Notes under the pieces: model-generated
Told to the model about the DNA's origin: nothing
Database searches by the model: none
What the model saw: the letters and a program-made list of their open reading frames with translations, nothing else
NCBI GenBank assembly: GCA_028751875.1
Contig: CM054140.1
Span: forward strand, 52,487,430 to 52,551,429
DNA: 64,000 nucleotides
Source: Rapana venosa
Lineage: Eukaryota > Mollusca > Gastropoda > Neogastropoda > Muricidae
Direction: 5' to 3'
Shown: positions 1 through 13,309 of the stretch, piece by piece
Layout of the letters: every line of letters begins with the position of its first letter
Position numbering within the stretch: position 1 is the stretch's first letter
Program-made: the position numbers and the translations under genes

Positions 1-488
<488 letters not shown>

Positions 489-3400
489 TACCCATTGCAG
501 TGTAGTGTACTGTGGGACAGGGCAATAGTTTTACAGTGTATCACAGTGTATGTCACAGTGTCATTACAATGTATTAACAGTTTATTAACCATTTGTTTTA
601 CCGGATGTATTACAGTGTATCACAGTTGTATTACAATGTTGGCAGTGTATTGACAGTGTTTTTTAAGCGTGTATACCGTGAAAGTTACAGTGTCTTACAG
701 TGTATTACAGTGTATTACAGTGCTTGCAGTTGTAGGGTACTGTGGTTACAGTGCATTGTATTACATGCATTACAGTGTTATTTACTGTGTAATACAGTGT
801 ATTACAGTGTATTACATTGTATTACAGGTATCACAGTGTATTACAGTGTATTGTAGTGTATTACAATGTATTGCTGGTAATTTACAATGTATTACTGTGT
901 TTTGTATTCAGTTGCATTGCAGTGTAGTGTACTGTTGTACGTACATTGCTTTACAGTGTGTGTTACAGGTTATTGCAGTGTATTACAGTGTATTGCAGGG
1001 TATTACATGGTATTACAGTACATTGCTGTTGTAGTGTTTACTGTGGTTACAGTTGCATTGTTATTACAGTGTATTACAGGTATTACAGGTATTTTAAAGT
1101 GTATTACAGTGAAGTACAGTGTATTACAGTGTATTACAGTGTATTGCAGTGTATTACATTTAAATATAGTGTATTGCAGTGTATTACAATGTATTACAGT
1201 GTCTTACAGTGTATTACAGTGTATTGCAGTATGATACAGTGTATTGCAGTGTATTACAATGTATTACAGTGCATTGCAGTGTAGTGCACTGTGGTACAAT
1301 GCATTGTATCTTCTGGTGTATTACAGTGTATTAAGTGTATTTACAATGTGTACAGTGTTCTTACAGTGTATTACAGTGTGATGCAGTGTATTACAGTGTA
1401 TTGCAGTGTATTACAATGTTCTACAGTGCATTGCAGTGTAGTGTACTGTGGTACAGTGCATAGTATTACAGTGTATCACAGTGTATCACAGTGTATTACA
1501 ATGTATTACAGTGTATTACAGTGTATTACCGAGTATTACAGTGTATTACAGTGAAGTACAGTGTATTACAGTGTTTTAAAGGGTATTACAGTGAAGTACA
1601 GTGTATTAAAGTGTATTACAGTGTATTACAGTGCATTGCAGTGTAGTGTACTCTGGTACAATGCATTGTATACAGGGCATTACAGATGTAATTACCAGTG
1701 TATATAGTGTATTACGTGTTTTACATTGTATTACCAGTGTAGTACTGTGTATTGCAGTGTATTACAGTGTATTGCAGTGTTTCACATTTGATTTAAAGTG
1801 CATTACAGTGTATTAAAGAGTATTACAGTGAATTATAGTATATTACATAGTATTACAATGTTTGACAGTGCATTGCAGTGTAGTGTACTGTGGTAAAGTG
1901 CATTGTATTACAGTGTATTACAAAGTATTCTACAGTGTATTAAGTGCATTGCAGTGTGTGTAATGTTTGTAAAGTGTATGCTTGTACAGTGAATTACAGT
2001 GTATTACAGTTGTATTACAATGTAATACAGTGTATTACAATGTATTTCAGGTGTATTAAAGTGTATTACAATGTAAGTCTTGTGTATTGCAGTGTTTTAA
2101 TTGTAGTACAGTGGATTACTGTGGATTACTGTGTTATGCAGGGTATACAGTGATTGCAGTGTTTTACAGTGGTTTTACAGTGTATTAACAGTGATATTAC
2201 AGTGTTTTATTGTGTATTACAGTGAATTGCAATGTTGTGTACTGTGTTACAGTACAATGCATTTACTCTGTATTACAGTGTATTACATTGTATTACAGTG
2301 TTTTCAGTGGGAATTACAGTGTATTACAGTGTATTTCGAGTGTATTACAGTTAAATTTAATGTATTGCAGTGTATTACATGTATTCCAGTGTATCACAGT
2401 GTATTGCAGTGATTGCAGTGGATTACAGTGTATTATTGCAGTGTATTACAATGTATTACAGTGCATTGCAGTGTAGTGCCTGTGTTACAGTGCATTGTAT
2501 TACAGTGTATTACCTGTGGTATTACAGTGATATTAAAGTGTATTACATGTATACAGTGTATTACAGTGTGGTACAAGTTAAATATATGGGTATTGCAGTG
2601 TATTAATAGTATTACAGTGTATCACAGTGTATCACAGTGTATTACAATGTATTACAGTGTATTACAGTGTATTACCGAGTATTACAGTGTATCACAGTGT
2701 ATTACAGTGTATCGCAGTGTATTACAGTGTATTAAAGTGTATTACAGTAAAGTACAGTGTATTACAGTTAAATATAGTGTATTGCAGTGTATTACAATGT
2801 ATTACAGTGAAGTACAGTGTATTACAGTGTATTACAGTGTATTGCAGTGTATTACAGTTAAATATAGTGTATTGCAGTGTATTACAATGTATTACAGTGT
2901 ATTACAGTGTATTACAGTGTATTGCAGTATAATACAGTGTATTGCAGTGTATTACAATGTATTACAGTGCATTGCAGTGTAGTGCACTGTGGTACAATGC
3001 ATTGTATTACAGTGTATTACAGTGTATTAAAGTGTATTACAATGTTATACAGTGTATTGCAGTGTATTACAATGTATTACAATGTAGTACAGTGTCTTAC
3101 AGTGTATTACAGTGTGATGCAGTGTATTACAGTGTATTGCAGTGTATTACAATGTTCTAAGGCATTGCAGTGTAGTGTACTGTGGTACAGTGCATAGTTA
3201 TTACAGTGTATTACAGTGTTCACAGTTGTATTACAATGTATTACAGTGTATTACAGTGTATTACCGAGTATTCAGTGTATTACAGTGAAGTACAGTCCCC
3301 AGAATGTTTTACAGTGTTTAAAGGGTATTAAAGTGAAGTACAGGTGTATTAAAGTGTATTACAGTGTTATGACAGTGCATTGCAGTGTAGTGTACTCTGG

Positions 3401-4020
3401 GTACAATGCATTGTATTCCAGGGCATGTCAGTTGTATTACAGTGTACATATAGTGGTTACAGTGTTTACATTGTATTTACAGTGTATTACAGTGTATTGC
3501 AGTGTATTTCAATGTTCACTGTGTATTTGCAGTTATGCAGTGTATTACAGTTATTGCAGTTTATTACACTGTATTACTGTGCATTGCAGTGTAGTGTATG
3601 TTGTACAGTGCATTGTATTACCGTGTATTACTGTGTATTACGTGTATTAGAAATGTATAAACAGTGTATTACAGTGTATTAAAGTGTATACAATGTTATA
3701 CAGTGTATTGCAGTGTATTACAGTTAAATAAGTGTATTCAGATGTATTACATAATGTATTACATGTGTATTGCAGTTGTATTACATTGTAGCTTACAGTG
3801 ATTACATTGGATTTCTGGGTTATGCAGGGTATTACAGTGTTCTTGCAGTGTGTTACAGTGTTTTACAGTGTATTTACAGTGAATTAAGTGTATGATTAGT
3901 GTATTACAGTTGAATTGCAATGTGTGTACTGTGTTTACAGAGTACATGCGTTCATTGTATTAACAGTTGTATTACATTGTATTACAGTGTTTTACAGTGA
4001 ATTGACAGTGTATTACAGTG

Positions 4021-4171
4021 TTTCGTCCGGTATCCTATCTATCTATCTATTTATCTATATATCTATCTGGTCCCGTAGGTCTGGACGACCCTTGGGGGCA
4101 CCCTCAAGACTCAGCAACCAGTTCCCTCCATTCTTCTCTCTGTTCTGCCTTTCTCAGGGTTTTGAGTGCGT
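4021..4171. repeat. non-satellite insertion with (TATC)n in the 10-bp array
   Basis: The satellite is interrupted by about 150 bp of unrelated sequence. It begins with a TATC microsatellite (about 4034-4070) and continues into GC-richer unique sequence containing GGTCTGGACGACCC and CTCAGGGTTTTGAG. The satellite resumes immediately on both sides. This is probably a truncated mobile-element fragment; I do not recognise the family and see no clear target-site duplication. Confidence 0.6.
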
Positions 4172-5353
4172 TACAGTGTATTAAAGTGTATTACAGTGAA
4201 TTACAGTATATTACATAGTATTACAATGTATAACAGTACATTGCAGTGTAGTGTACTGTGGTAAAGTGCACTGTATTACAGTGTATTACAAAGTATTACA
4301 GTGTATTACAGTGTATTACAGTGTCTATCACTGTGTAATACAGTGTATTGTAGGTATTACAATGTATTGCGTGTTATTACAATATATTACAAGTGAATCA
4401 GTGCTTTGCAGTGTAGTGATAGTGTTGTACAGTGAATTGATTTACCGTGTATTACTGTGTATTATTGTGTATTACAATGTATTACAATGTATTACATTGT
4501 ATTACAGTGTATTACCAATGTATTACAGTGTATTAAAGTGTATTTCAGTAATACATGTGTATTGGCAGTGTATTACAATGTAATTTACAGTGTATTACAT
4601 TGCTTTTACGTGTAATTTGCAGTGAGTATATTAAAGTGTATTGCAGTGATATTACAATGTTTTACAGGGCATGGGAGTGTAGCGCACTGTGGTGTACAGT
4701 GCATTGTATTACAGTGTATTTAGTGTTTGACAGTGTATTAAAGTGTATTACAGTTATACAGTGTCTTGTGTGTATTTACAATGTATTACAATGTATTTCT
4801 GTGTATTACAGTCTTTTTACAGTGTTAATGCAGTGTATTTCGGGTATTGCATTTGTATTACATGTATTACCGTGCATTGCAGTGTAGTGTACTTGATGTA
4901 CAGTGCATTGTATTACAGTGTATTACAGTACATTTATATTGTATTACAGTGTAAAACAGTTGTATTTACATGTATTGCAGTTGTTATTACAGTTAAATAT
5001 AGTGTATTGCAAGTGTATAAAACATATGTTTATTACAGGTGTTTACCGTGTTATTGTTAGTTTTTTACAGTGTATTGCAGGTCTATTACAATGTATTACA
5101 GTGCATTGCAGTGTAGTGCACTGTGGTACAGTGCATTGTATTACAGTGTATTACAGTGTATTACAGTGTATTAGAATGTATAACAGTGTATTACAGTGTA
5201 TTAAAGTGTATTACAATGTTATACAGTGTATTGCAGTGTATTACAGTTAAATGCAGTGTATTACAGTGTATTACAATGTATTACAGTGTAATACAGTGTA
5301 TTACAGTGTATTGAAGTGTATTACAGTGTATTGCAGTGTATTACAATGTATTA

Positions 5354-5393
5354 CAGTGCATTGCAGTGTAGTGCACTGTGGTACAGTGCATTG
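5354..5393. repeat. example of the recurrent ~40-bp palindromic satellite block
   Basis: This is one representative of the divergent block that punctuates the 10-bp array. It is centred on AGTGCACT, and 13 of the 20 positions in the left half pair with the right half, so it is an imperfect 40-bp dyad. Similar blocks start near 1265, 1427, 1627, 1865, 2962, 5101, 5620, 7285, 7507, 7738, 8947, 9476 and 10000, many with TGTACT instead of TGCACT at the centre. Confidence 0.75.
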
Positions 5394-8300
5394 TATTACA
5401 GTGTTTTACAGTGTATTTCAGTGTATTACAGTGTATTACAGTGTATTTCAATGTATTACAGTGTATTACAGTGTATTAAAGTGTATTACAATGTTATACA
5501 GTGTATTCAGTGTATTCAGTGTATTACAATGTATTACAATGTATTACAGTGTATTGCAGTGTATTACAGTGTATTGCAGTGTATTACAGTGTATTGCAGT
5601 GTATTACAATGTATTACAGTGCATTGCAGTGTAGTGTACTGTGGTACAGTGCATTGTATTACAGTGTATTAGAGTACATTATATTGTATTACAGTGTATT
5701 ACAGTGTATTACATAGTTTACAGTGTATCACAGGTGTATTTAACAATGTATTACAATGTATTACAGTGTATTACCGATTGTTACAGTGGTATCACAGTGT
5801 AAATTAACAGGTGTATCGCAGTGTATTACAGTGAATTATGTGTAATTCAGTGAAATACAGTGTTATTTACAGTGTTTACAATGTATACAGTGCATGGCAT
5901 TGTAGTTGTACTGTCGGTAAAGTGCATTGTATTACAGTGTATTTCAGTTAATTATATTGTATTACTGTATATATTGTGTATTACAGTGTATTGCAGTGAT
6001 TACAGTTAATACAGTGTATTGCAGTGTATTCACTGTATTACAGTGTATTTACAGTGTATTTCAGTGTAATTGCAGTATAATTACAGTGTATTGCAGTGTA
6101 TTACAATGTATACAGTGCATTGCAGTGTAGTGCACTGTGGATACAGTGCATTGTATTACAGTGTAGTAAGTGTATTACAGGTGTTTTACAGTGTATTCTG
6201 TGTATTACAGTGTATTACAGAGTATTACGCGTTTTACAGTGTATCACAGTGTACTACAGGTTATCTCAGTGCATTACAGTGTTTTTAAAGGTATTATAGT
6301 GTATTACAGTGTATTACCGAAGTAATACATTGTATCACAGTGTATTACAGTGTATCGCAGTGTATTACAGTGTTTTAAAGTGTATTATAGTGAAGTACAG
6401 TTGTATTAATGTTGGTATTACAGTGGCATTGCTGTGTAGTTTTACTGTGGTACAATGCATTGTTTTACAGTGCATTACAGTGTATTACAGTGTAAACAGT
6501 GATTACAGTGTATTACATTGTATTACAGTGTATTACAGAGTTATTGCAGTGGATTACAGTGTTTTGGCGTGTTTTTACATTGTATTAAAGTGCGTTACAG
6601 TGTATTAAAGTGTATTACAGTGAAATAACAGTATTTGATCTAGTATTACAATGTATGACGTACATTGCAGTGTTGTGTACTGTGGTAAATTGCTTTGTAT
6701 TACAGTGTATACAAAGTATTACAGTGTATACAGTGTATTACAGTGTAGACAGTGTAATACAGTGTATTGTAGTGTATTACAATGTAATGCTGTGTAATAC
6801 AATGTAGTACAGTGTAATACAGAGCTTTGCAGTGTTAGTGTAAGTTGTACAGTGCATTGCTTTACAGTTGTATTACAGTGTATTATAGTGTATTACACAT
6901 TGTAATACAATGGTTATTACATTGTATTACAGTGTATTACATGTATTACTGTGTATTAAAGGGTATTTCAATGTAATACAGGATGTATTCAGTGTATTAC
7001 AATGTATTACAGTGTATTACTTTTGTATTACAGTGTATTGCAGTGTATTAAGTGTATATGCTGTGTATTACAATGCATTACAGTGCATTGGTGTGTAGTG
7101 CACCTGTTGTACAGTGCATTGTTTTTACAGTGTATTACAGTGTATTACAGTGTATTAAAGTGTATTACAATGTTATACAGTGTATTGCTGTGTATTACAA
7201 TGTATTACAATGTATTACAGTGTATTACAGTGTTTTACAGTGTAATGCAGTGTATTTCAGTGTATTGCATTGTATTACAATGTATTACAGTGCATTGCAG
7301 TGTAGTGTACTGTGGTACAGTGCATTCTATTACAGTGTATTACAGTACATTATATTGTATTACAGTGTAAAACAGTGTATTACAGTGTATTGCAGTGTAT
7401 TACAGTTAAATATAGTGTATTGCAGTGTATAACAATGTATTACAGTGTATTACAGTGTATTGCAGTGTTTTACAGTGTATTGCAGTGTATTACAATGTAT
7501 TACAGTGCATTGCAGTGTAGTGCACTGTGGTACAGTGCATTGTATTACAGTGTATTACAGTGTATTACAGTGTATTAATGTATACAGTGTATTACCGTGT
7601 TATTAAAGTGTATTACAATGTATTTACAGTGAATTGCAGGGTATTCAATGTAATTACAATGTATTTCAGTGTATTACTGTGTTTTACAGTGTATTGCAGT
7701 GTATTACAGTGTATTGCAGTGTATTACAATGTATTACAGTGCATTGCAGTGTAGTGTACTGTGGTTCAATGCATAGTATTACAGTGTATCACAGTGTATT
7801 ACAGTGTATTACAATGTATTACAGTTTATTACATTGTATTACCGAGTATTACAGTGTATCCCAGTGTATTACAATGTATCGATGTGTATTACAGTGTTTT
7901 AAAGTGTATTACAGTGAAAGACCAGTGTGTTACAGTGTATTACAGTGTATTGCAGTGTAGTGTACTGTGGTACAGTGCATTGTATTACAGTGCAAAACAG
8001 TGTATTACAGTGTAATACAGTGTATTACAGTGTATTACATTGTATTACAGTGTATTACAGTGTATTACAGTGTATTGCAGTGTTTTACATTGTATTAAAG
8101 TGCATTACAGTGTATTAAAGTTGTTTTCAGTAAATTACCGTTTATTTACATAATATTACAATTGTATGACAGTGCATTGCAGTGTAGTTGTACTGTGGTA
8201 AAGTGCATTGATTACTGCGTGTTGCAAAGTTCTTTACGTTGATTAACAGTGTATTACAGTGTATCACAGTGTATACACTGTATTGTAGGTGTTTATTACA

Positions 8301-11300
8301 ATGTATTGCTGTGTATTACAATGTATTACAGTGTATTACAGTGCATTGCAGTGTAGTGTACTGTTGTACAGTGCATTGCATTACAGTGTATTACAGTGTA
8401 TTGCCGTGTATTACAGTGTATTGCAGTGTATTACAATGTATTACAGTACATTGCAGTGTATTGTACTGTGGTACAGTGCATTGTATTACAGTGTATTACA
8501 GTGTTTTAAAGTGTATTACAGTGAAGTACAGTGTATTACAGTGTATTACAGTGTATTGCAGTGTATTACAGTTAAATATAGTGTATTACAGTGTATTACA
8601 GTGTATTAAAGTGTATTACAATGTTATACAGTGTATTGCAGTGTATTACAATGGTATTACATGTAGTACAGTGTATTACAGGGTTTTACAGTGTTATTGC
8701 AGTGTTTTACCGTGTTATTGCAGTTGTATTACAATTTCTTCGTTCATTGCAGTGTAGTGTACTGTGGTCCAGTGCATAGTATTACAGTGTATCACAGTGT
8801 ACCACAGTCTATTACAATGTATTACAGTGTATTACAGTGTATTACCGAGTATTACAGTGTATTACAGTGAAGTACAGTTTATTACAGTGTTTTAAAGGGT
8901 ATTACAGTGAAGTACAGTGTATTAAAGTGTATTACAGTGTATTACAGTGCATTGCAGTGTAGTGTACTCTGGTACAATGCATTGTATTACAGTGTATTAC
9001 AAAGTATTACAGTGTATTACAGTGCATTGCAGTGTAGTGTACTGTTGTACAGTGCATTGCTTTACAGTGTATTACAGTGTATTACAGTGTATTACAGTGT
9101 ATTACAGTGTTATTCACAGGTGTATTACAGTGTATTACAATTGTATTACAGTGTCATTGCAGTGTATTACAGTGTATACAGTGTTTTAATGTATTACAGT
9201 GTATTACAGTGTATTACAGTGTATTACAGTTGTATTAGTTTTCAGTGTATTACAGTGTATTTACAGTGTATTGCAGTGTATGATGACATTGCATTGTATT
9301 ACAGTTATTACAGTGATCAGTGTATTACATGTTACAGTGTATTACAGTGTATTACAGTGAATTACAGTGTATTACAGTGTATTACAGTGTATTACAGTGT
9401 ATTACAGTGTATTACAGTGTATTACAGTGTATTACAGTGTATTACAGTGTATTACAGTGTATTACATTGTATTACAGTGCATTGCAGTGTAGTGTACTGT
9501 GTACAGTGTATTACAGTGTATTACAGTGTATTACAGTGTATTACAGTGTATTACAGTGTATTACAGTGTATTACAATGTATTACAGTGTATTACAGTGTA
9601 TTACAGTGTATTACAGTGCATTTCAGTGTAGTGTACTGTGTACAGTGTATTACAGTGTATTACAGTGTATTACAGTGTATTACAGTGTATTACAGTGTTT
9701 ACAGTGTATTCAGTGTATTCAGTGTATTACAGTGCGTATTACAGTGTATTAAATTAAGTGTATTAAGTGAATACAGTGTATTACAGTGTATTACAGTGTA
9801 TTACAGTGTATTCTATTACAGTGCATTACAATGTATTACAGTGTATCACAGTGTATTAAAGTGTATTACAGTGTAATACAGTGTATTAAAGTGTATTACA
9901 GTGTATTAAAGTGTATCAAAGTGTATAACAATGCATTACAATGTATTAAAGTGTATTACAGTGTATTACAGTGTATTACAGTGTATTACAGTGTATTACA
10001 GTGCATTGCAGTGTAGTGTACTGTGGTTCAGTGCATTGTATTATAATGTATTACAATGTTATACGTGTATTCAGTGGATTTAAAATATATCTACAGAGTA
10101 CTACATGCGTATGGCAGTTTATTCAGTGCAGTAACAGTTGTATTACAGTGTATTACAGTTCATTGCAGTGTAGTTGTACTGTGGTACTGTGCATTGCATT
10201 ACAGCTATTACGTGTATTACAGTGTATTACAGTGTTTTACAGTGTATTACAGTGTATTTACAAGTGTATTTCAGTGAATTTACAGTGTTATTAACAGTGT
10301 ATGAAAGTGTATTTACTTACAGTGAATTTACAATGTATCAAAGTGTATTTCAGTGAAAGTACACTGAAATACTGTGTAATGCAGTGCAATGCTAGTGGGT
10401 TGTACTGTGGTGATGTGATTGTTATTAAAGTGCTTTACGATGTGATTTTACAGGTGTATTTAAGTGCATTAAAGTGTATTTCAGTGTAGTTCGTGTATTA
10501 CAGTGGATTAGCCAGTGTATTACAGTGTTTTACAGTGATACGTGTGTTCACAGTGAATACAGTGTATTAAAGTGTATTACAGCGAAGTACTGTGTATTAA
10601 AGGCGCTATTACATGTGTTATTACCAGTGCCATTGCCAGTGTAGTGTACTGTGGTACTGTGCATTATATTACAGTGCATTACAATGTATTACAGTGTATT
10701 ACAGTGTATTACAGTGTATTACAGTGCATGGCAGTGTAGTGTACTGGGGTACAGTGCATTGTATTACAGTGCATTACAGTGTATTACAGTGTATTAAAGT
10801 GTATCAAAGTGTATTACAGTGAAGTACTGTGTATTACAGTGTAATACAGTTTATTACAGTGCATTGCAGTGTAGTGTACTGTGGTACTGTGGATTCTATT
10901 ACAGTGCATTACAATGTATTACAGTGTATCAGTGTATTATTACAGTGTAATACTGGTTTTTCGTGAATAACAGGGGGATTAAAGTTATTAACAGTGTATA
11001 ACAATGCATTACAATGTATTTAAGTGTATTGCAATGTATTACAGTGTATTACAGTGCATTACCATGTATTTCCGTGTATTACAGCGTATTACAGTGTATT
11101 ACAGTACATTGCAGTGTAGTAAACTGTGGTTCAGTGCATTGTATTACAGTGTTTTACAGTGTATTACAGTGTAATACAGTGTACTGCAGTGTATTACAAT
11201 GCATTGCTGTGCATTACAATGATTTAAAATGTATTACAGTGTATTACAGTTCATTACAGTGTATTACAGTGCATTGCAGTGTTGTGTACTGTGGTACTGT

Positions 11301-12808
11301 ACATTGCATTACAGCCTATTACAGTGTATTACAGTGTATTACAGAGTAGTACAGTGCATTGCAGTGAAGTGTACTGTGGTACAGTGCATTGTATTACAGT
11401 GTATTACAGTGTATTACAGTGTATCACAGTGTATTAAAGTGTATTAAAATGTATTAAAGTGAAGTACAGTGTTTTTCAGTGTATGACATGTGTATTACTG
11501 GGCCTTGCAGTGTAGTTGTATTGTGGGCTGTGCATTGTATATTACGTTGTATTTCAGTGTATTACAGTGAATTACAGTGTATTACAGTGTATTTACAGTG
11601 TATTGCAGTTTATTTAACATGTATTTCAGTGTTCACAGTGTATTAAAGTTATTTAAAAGTGTATGAAAATGTTAATTAAATGTATTCAGAGTATTACCGT
11701 GTATGACAGTGTATGGAAGTGACATTGCAGTGTAGTGTACTGTGGTTCGTGCAATTGTATTATATTGTAGTACAATGGTTATTTACAGCGTTTATGCTGT
11801 TTATTACAGTGATTACAGTGTATTACTGTGTATTTCAGTTCATTGCAGTGTAGTGAACTGTAGGGTACTGTGCTTGTATTACAGTGTATTACAGTGTATT
11901 ACAGTGTATTACAGTGTATTCAGTGTATTACGTGTTGCAGTGTATCAGTGTACGTGATTCGTGTTACAGTGCATTAGTGTTACAGTGTTTACAGTGTATT
12001 TACAGTGTATTACAGTGTATTACAGTGTATTACATGTATCACAGTGTATTAAAGTGTAGTGTAGTGTTTACATGTAATGTATTCAGTGATTGCAGTGTAT
12101 TACATGCATTGTATTACAGTGTATTACAGTGTATTACATGTATTCAGGGTGTATTACAAGTGTAATTGTATTACAGGTATTAAGTGTGTATTACAGTGTA
12201 TGCAGTGATTACAGTGTACTGTGTATCAGATTATTACAGTGCTTCAGTGTAGTGTACTGTGGTACAGTGCATTGTATTACAGTGAATTACAGTGTATTAC
12301 AGTGTATTACACTTTATTACACTGTATTACAGTGTATTACAGTGTATTACAGTTGTTACAGTGTATTACAGTGTACTACAGTGTACTACAATGTATTGCA
12401 GTGTATGACAGTGCATTGCAGTGTAATGTACTGTTGTACAGTGCATTGTATTACAGTGTATTACAGTGTAGTACAGTGTATTTCAGTGTATTACAGCGTA
12501 TTACAGTGGATTACAATGAATTACAGTGTATTACAATGTATTAAAGCGTATTACAATGTATTACAGTGTATTGCAGTGTATTACAGTGTATTGCAGTGTA
12601 TTACAAGTACGACAGTGTATTGCAGTGTATTGCAGTGTATAAGAATGTATTACAGTGTATTTCAGTGTATTGCAGTGTATTGCAGTGTGTTGCAGTGCAT
12701 TACAGTGTGTTGCAGTGCATTACAGTGTATTGCAGTGTATTAAAGTGTATTACAGTGAATTACAGTGTACTACATTGTAATACAGTGCATTACAGTGCAT
12801 TGCAATGT

Positions 12809-13124
12809 ATTATAATAATAATAATAATAATGTATGGAATTTATATAGCGCTGAATCTTGTAAAGCAACAAATCAAAGCGCTCAGATTTTATTTCATACC
12901 ACTTTAAGTCACGGCAATTTCTCTCACGTGAAATTCGGGCTGTCTCTCCCTCCGGGGAGAGCGGAAGAACGCGTCGCCACTTAGCGCTGCGCCACCTTTC
13001 ACCCTTTTTTTTTTTCTGCATCTGTATTTGTTTCCCATCAGAGTGCTTTTTCTAAGAATTTTGCCAGGCAACTCTCTTGTTGCCGTGGGTTTTTTACGAG
13101 CGCTAATAATTACGTGTAACACAC

Positions 13125-13155
<31 letters not shown>

Positions 13156-13309
13156 TAGCGCCCAGACCACCACTCATGGTCTAATGGATGGGGGAAAAAT
13201 TTCCGGTCCAAACGGGGTACGAACCGCCGCACACTTCAGACCCGGACTTTTCGCTTTCTAGACAGGCGCGTTACCTCTAGACCACCGATCCACAATGCAC
13301 GATTATAAT
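12809..13309 (-). mobile_element. tRNA-derived SINE with L2-like 3' tail
   Basis: On the minus strand the element starts with a tRNA-like head: an A-box-like segment near 13265-13283 (reads GGTCTAGAGGTAACGCGCC) and a B-box-like segment near 13211-13225 (reads GGTTCGTACCCCG). A central conserved-looking stretch follows (13119-13162). It ends with TTTGATTTGT and AGCGCTATATAA, then an (ATT)n tail. That tail closely matches the 3' end of the L2-like LINEs in this window (34466-34530, 41080-41150). ATTATAAT flanks both sides (12809-12816 and 13302-13309), and an unoccupied copy of the site lies at 14001-14020, so the insertion limits are well supported. The tRNA head is degenerate and is not a functional tRNA gene. 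Confidence 0.85.

Larger units (their letters stand above)
488..12808 (+). repeat. 10-bp satellite array (TGTATTACAG), first block
   Basis: Tandem monomers of TGTATTACAG and one-base variants (TGTATTGCAG, TGTATTAAAG, TGAAGTACAG, TGTATCACAG) fill about 12.3 kb. A more divergent ~40-bp block built on GTGCATTGCAGTGTAGTG recurs roughly every 160-260 bp, giving a higher-order structure. Larger blocks also recur: the run with TGTATCACAG twice followed by TATTACCGAG appears near 1470, 2620 and 8790. The purest 10-mer stretch is about 9340-9700. Both the 10-mer and its variants lack stop codons in most frames, so the many open frames here are not genes. One non-satellite insertion lies at 4021-4171. 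Confidence 0.95.

Noticed and set aside
593..12907. Dozens of open frames with Cys/Val/Tyr/Leu/Gln-rich translations across the satellite
   Set aside because: They are the 10-bp monomer read through rotating frames (CITVYYSVLQ-type periodicity). The monomer lacks stops in most frames; there are no domains or codon structure.
13200..13300. A tRNA gene on the minus strand
   Set aside because: A- and B-box-like sequences are present but belong to the head of a SINE; the cloverleaf is degenerate and the sequence continues into a SINE body and LINE-type tail.
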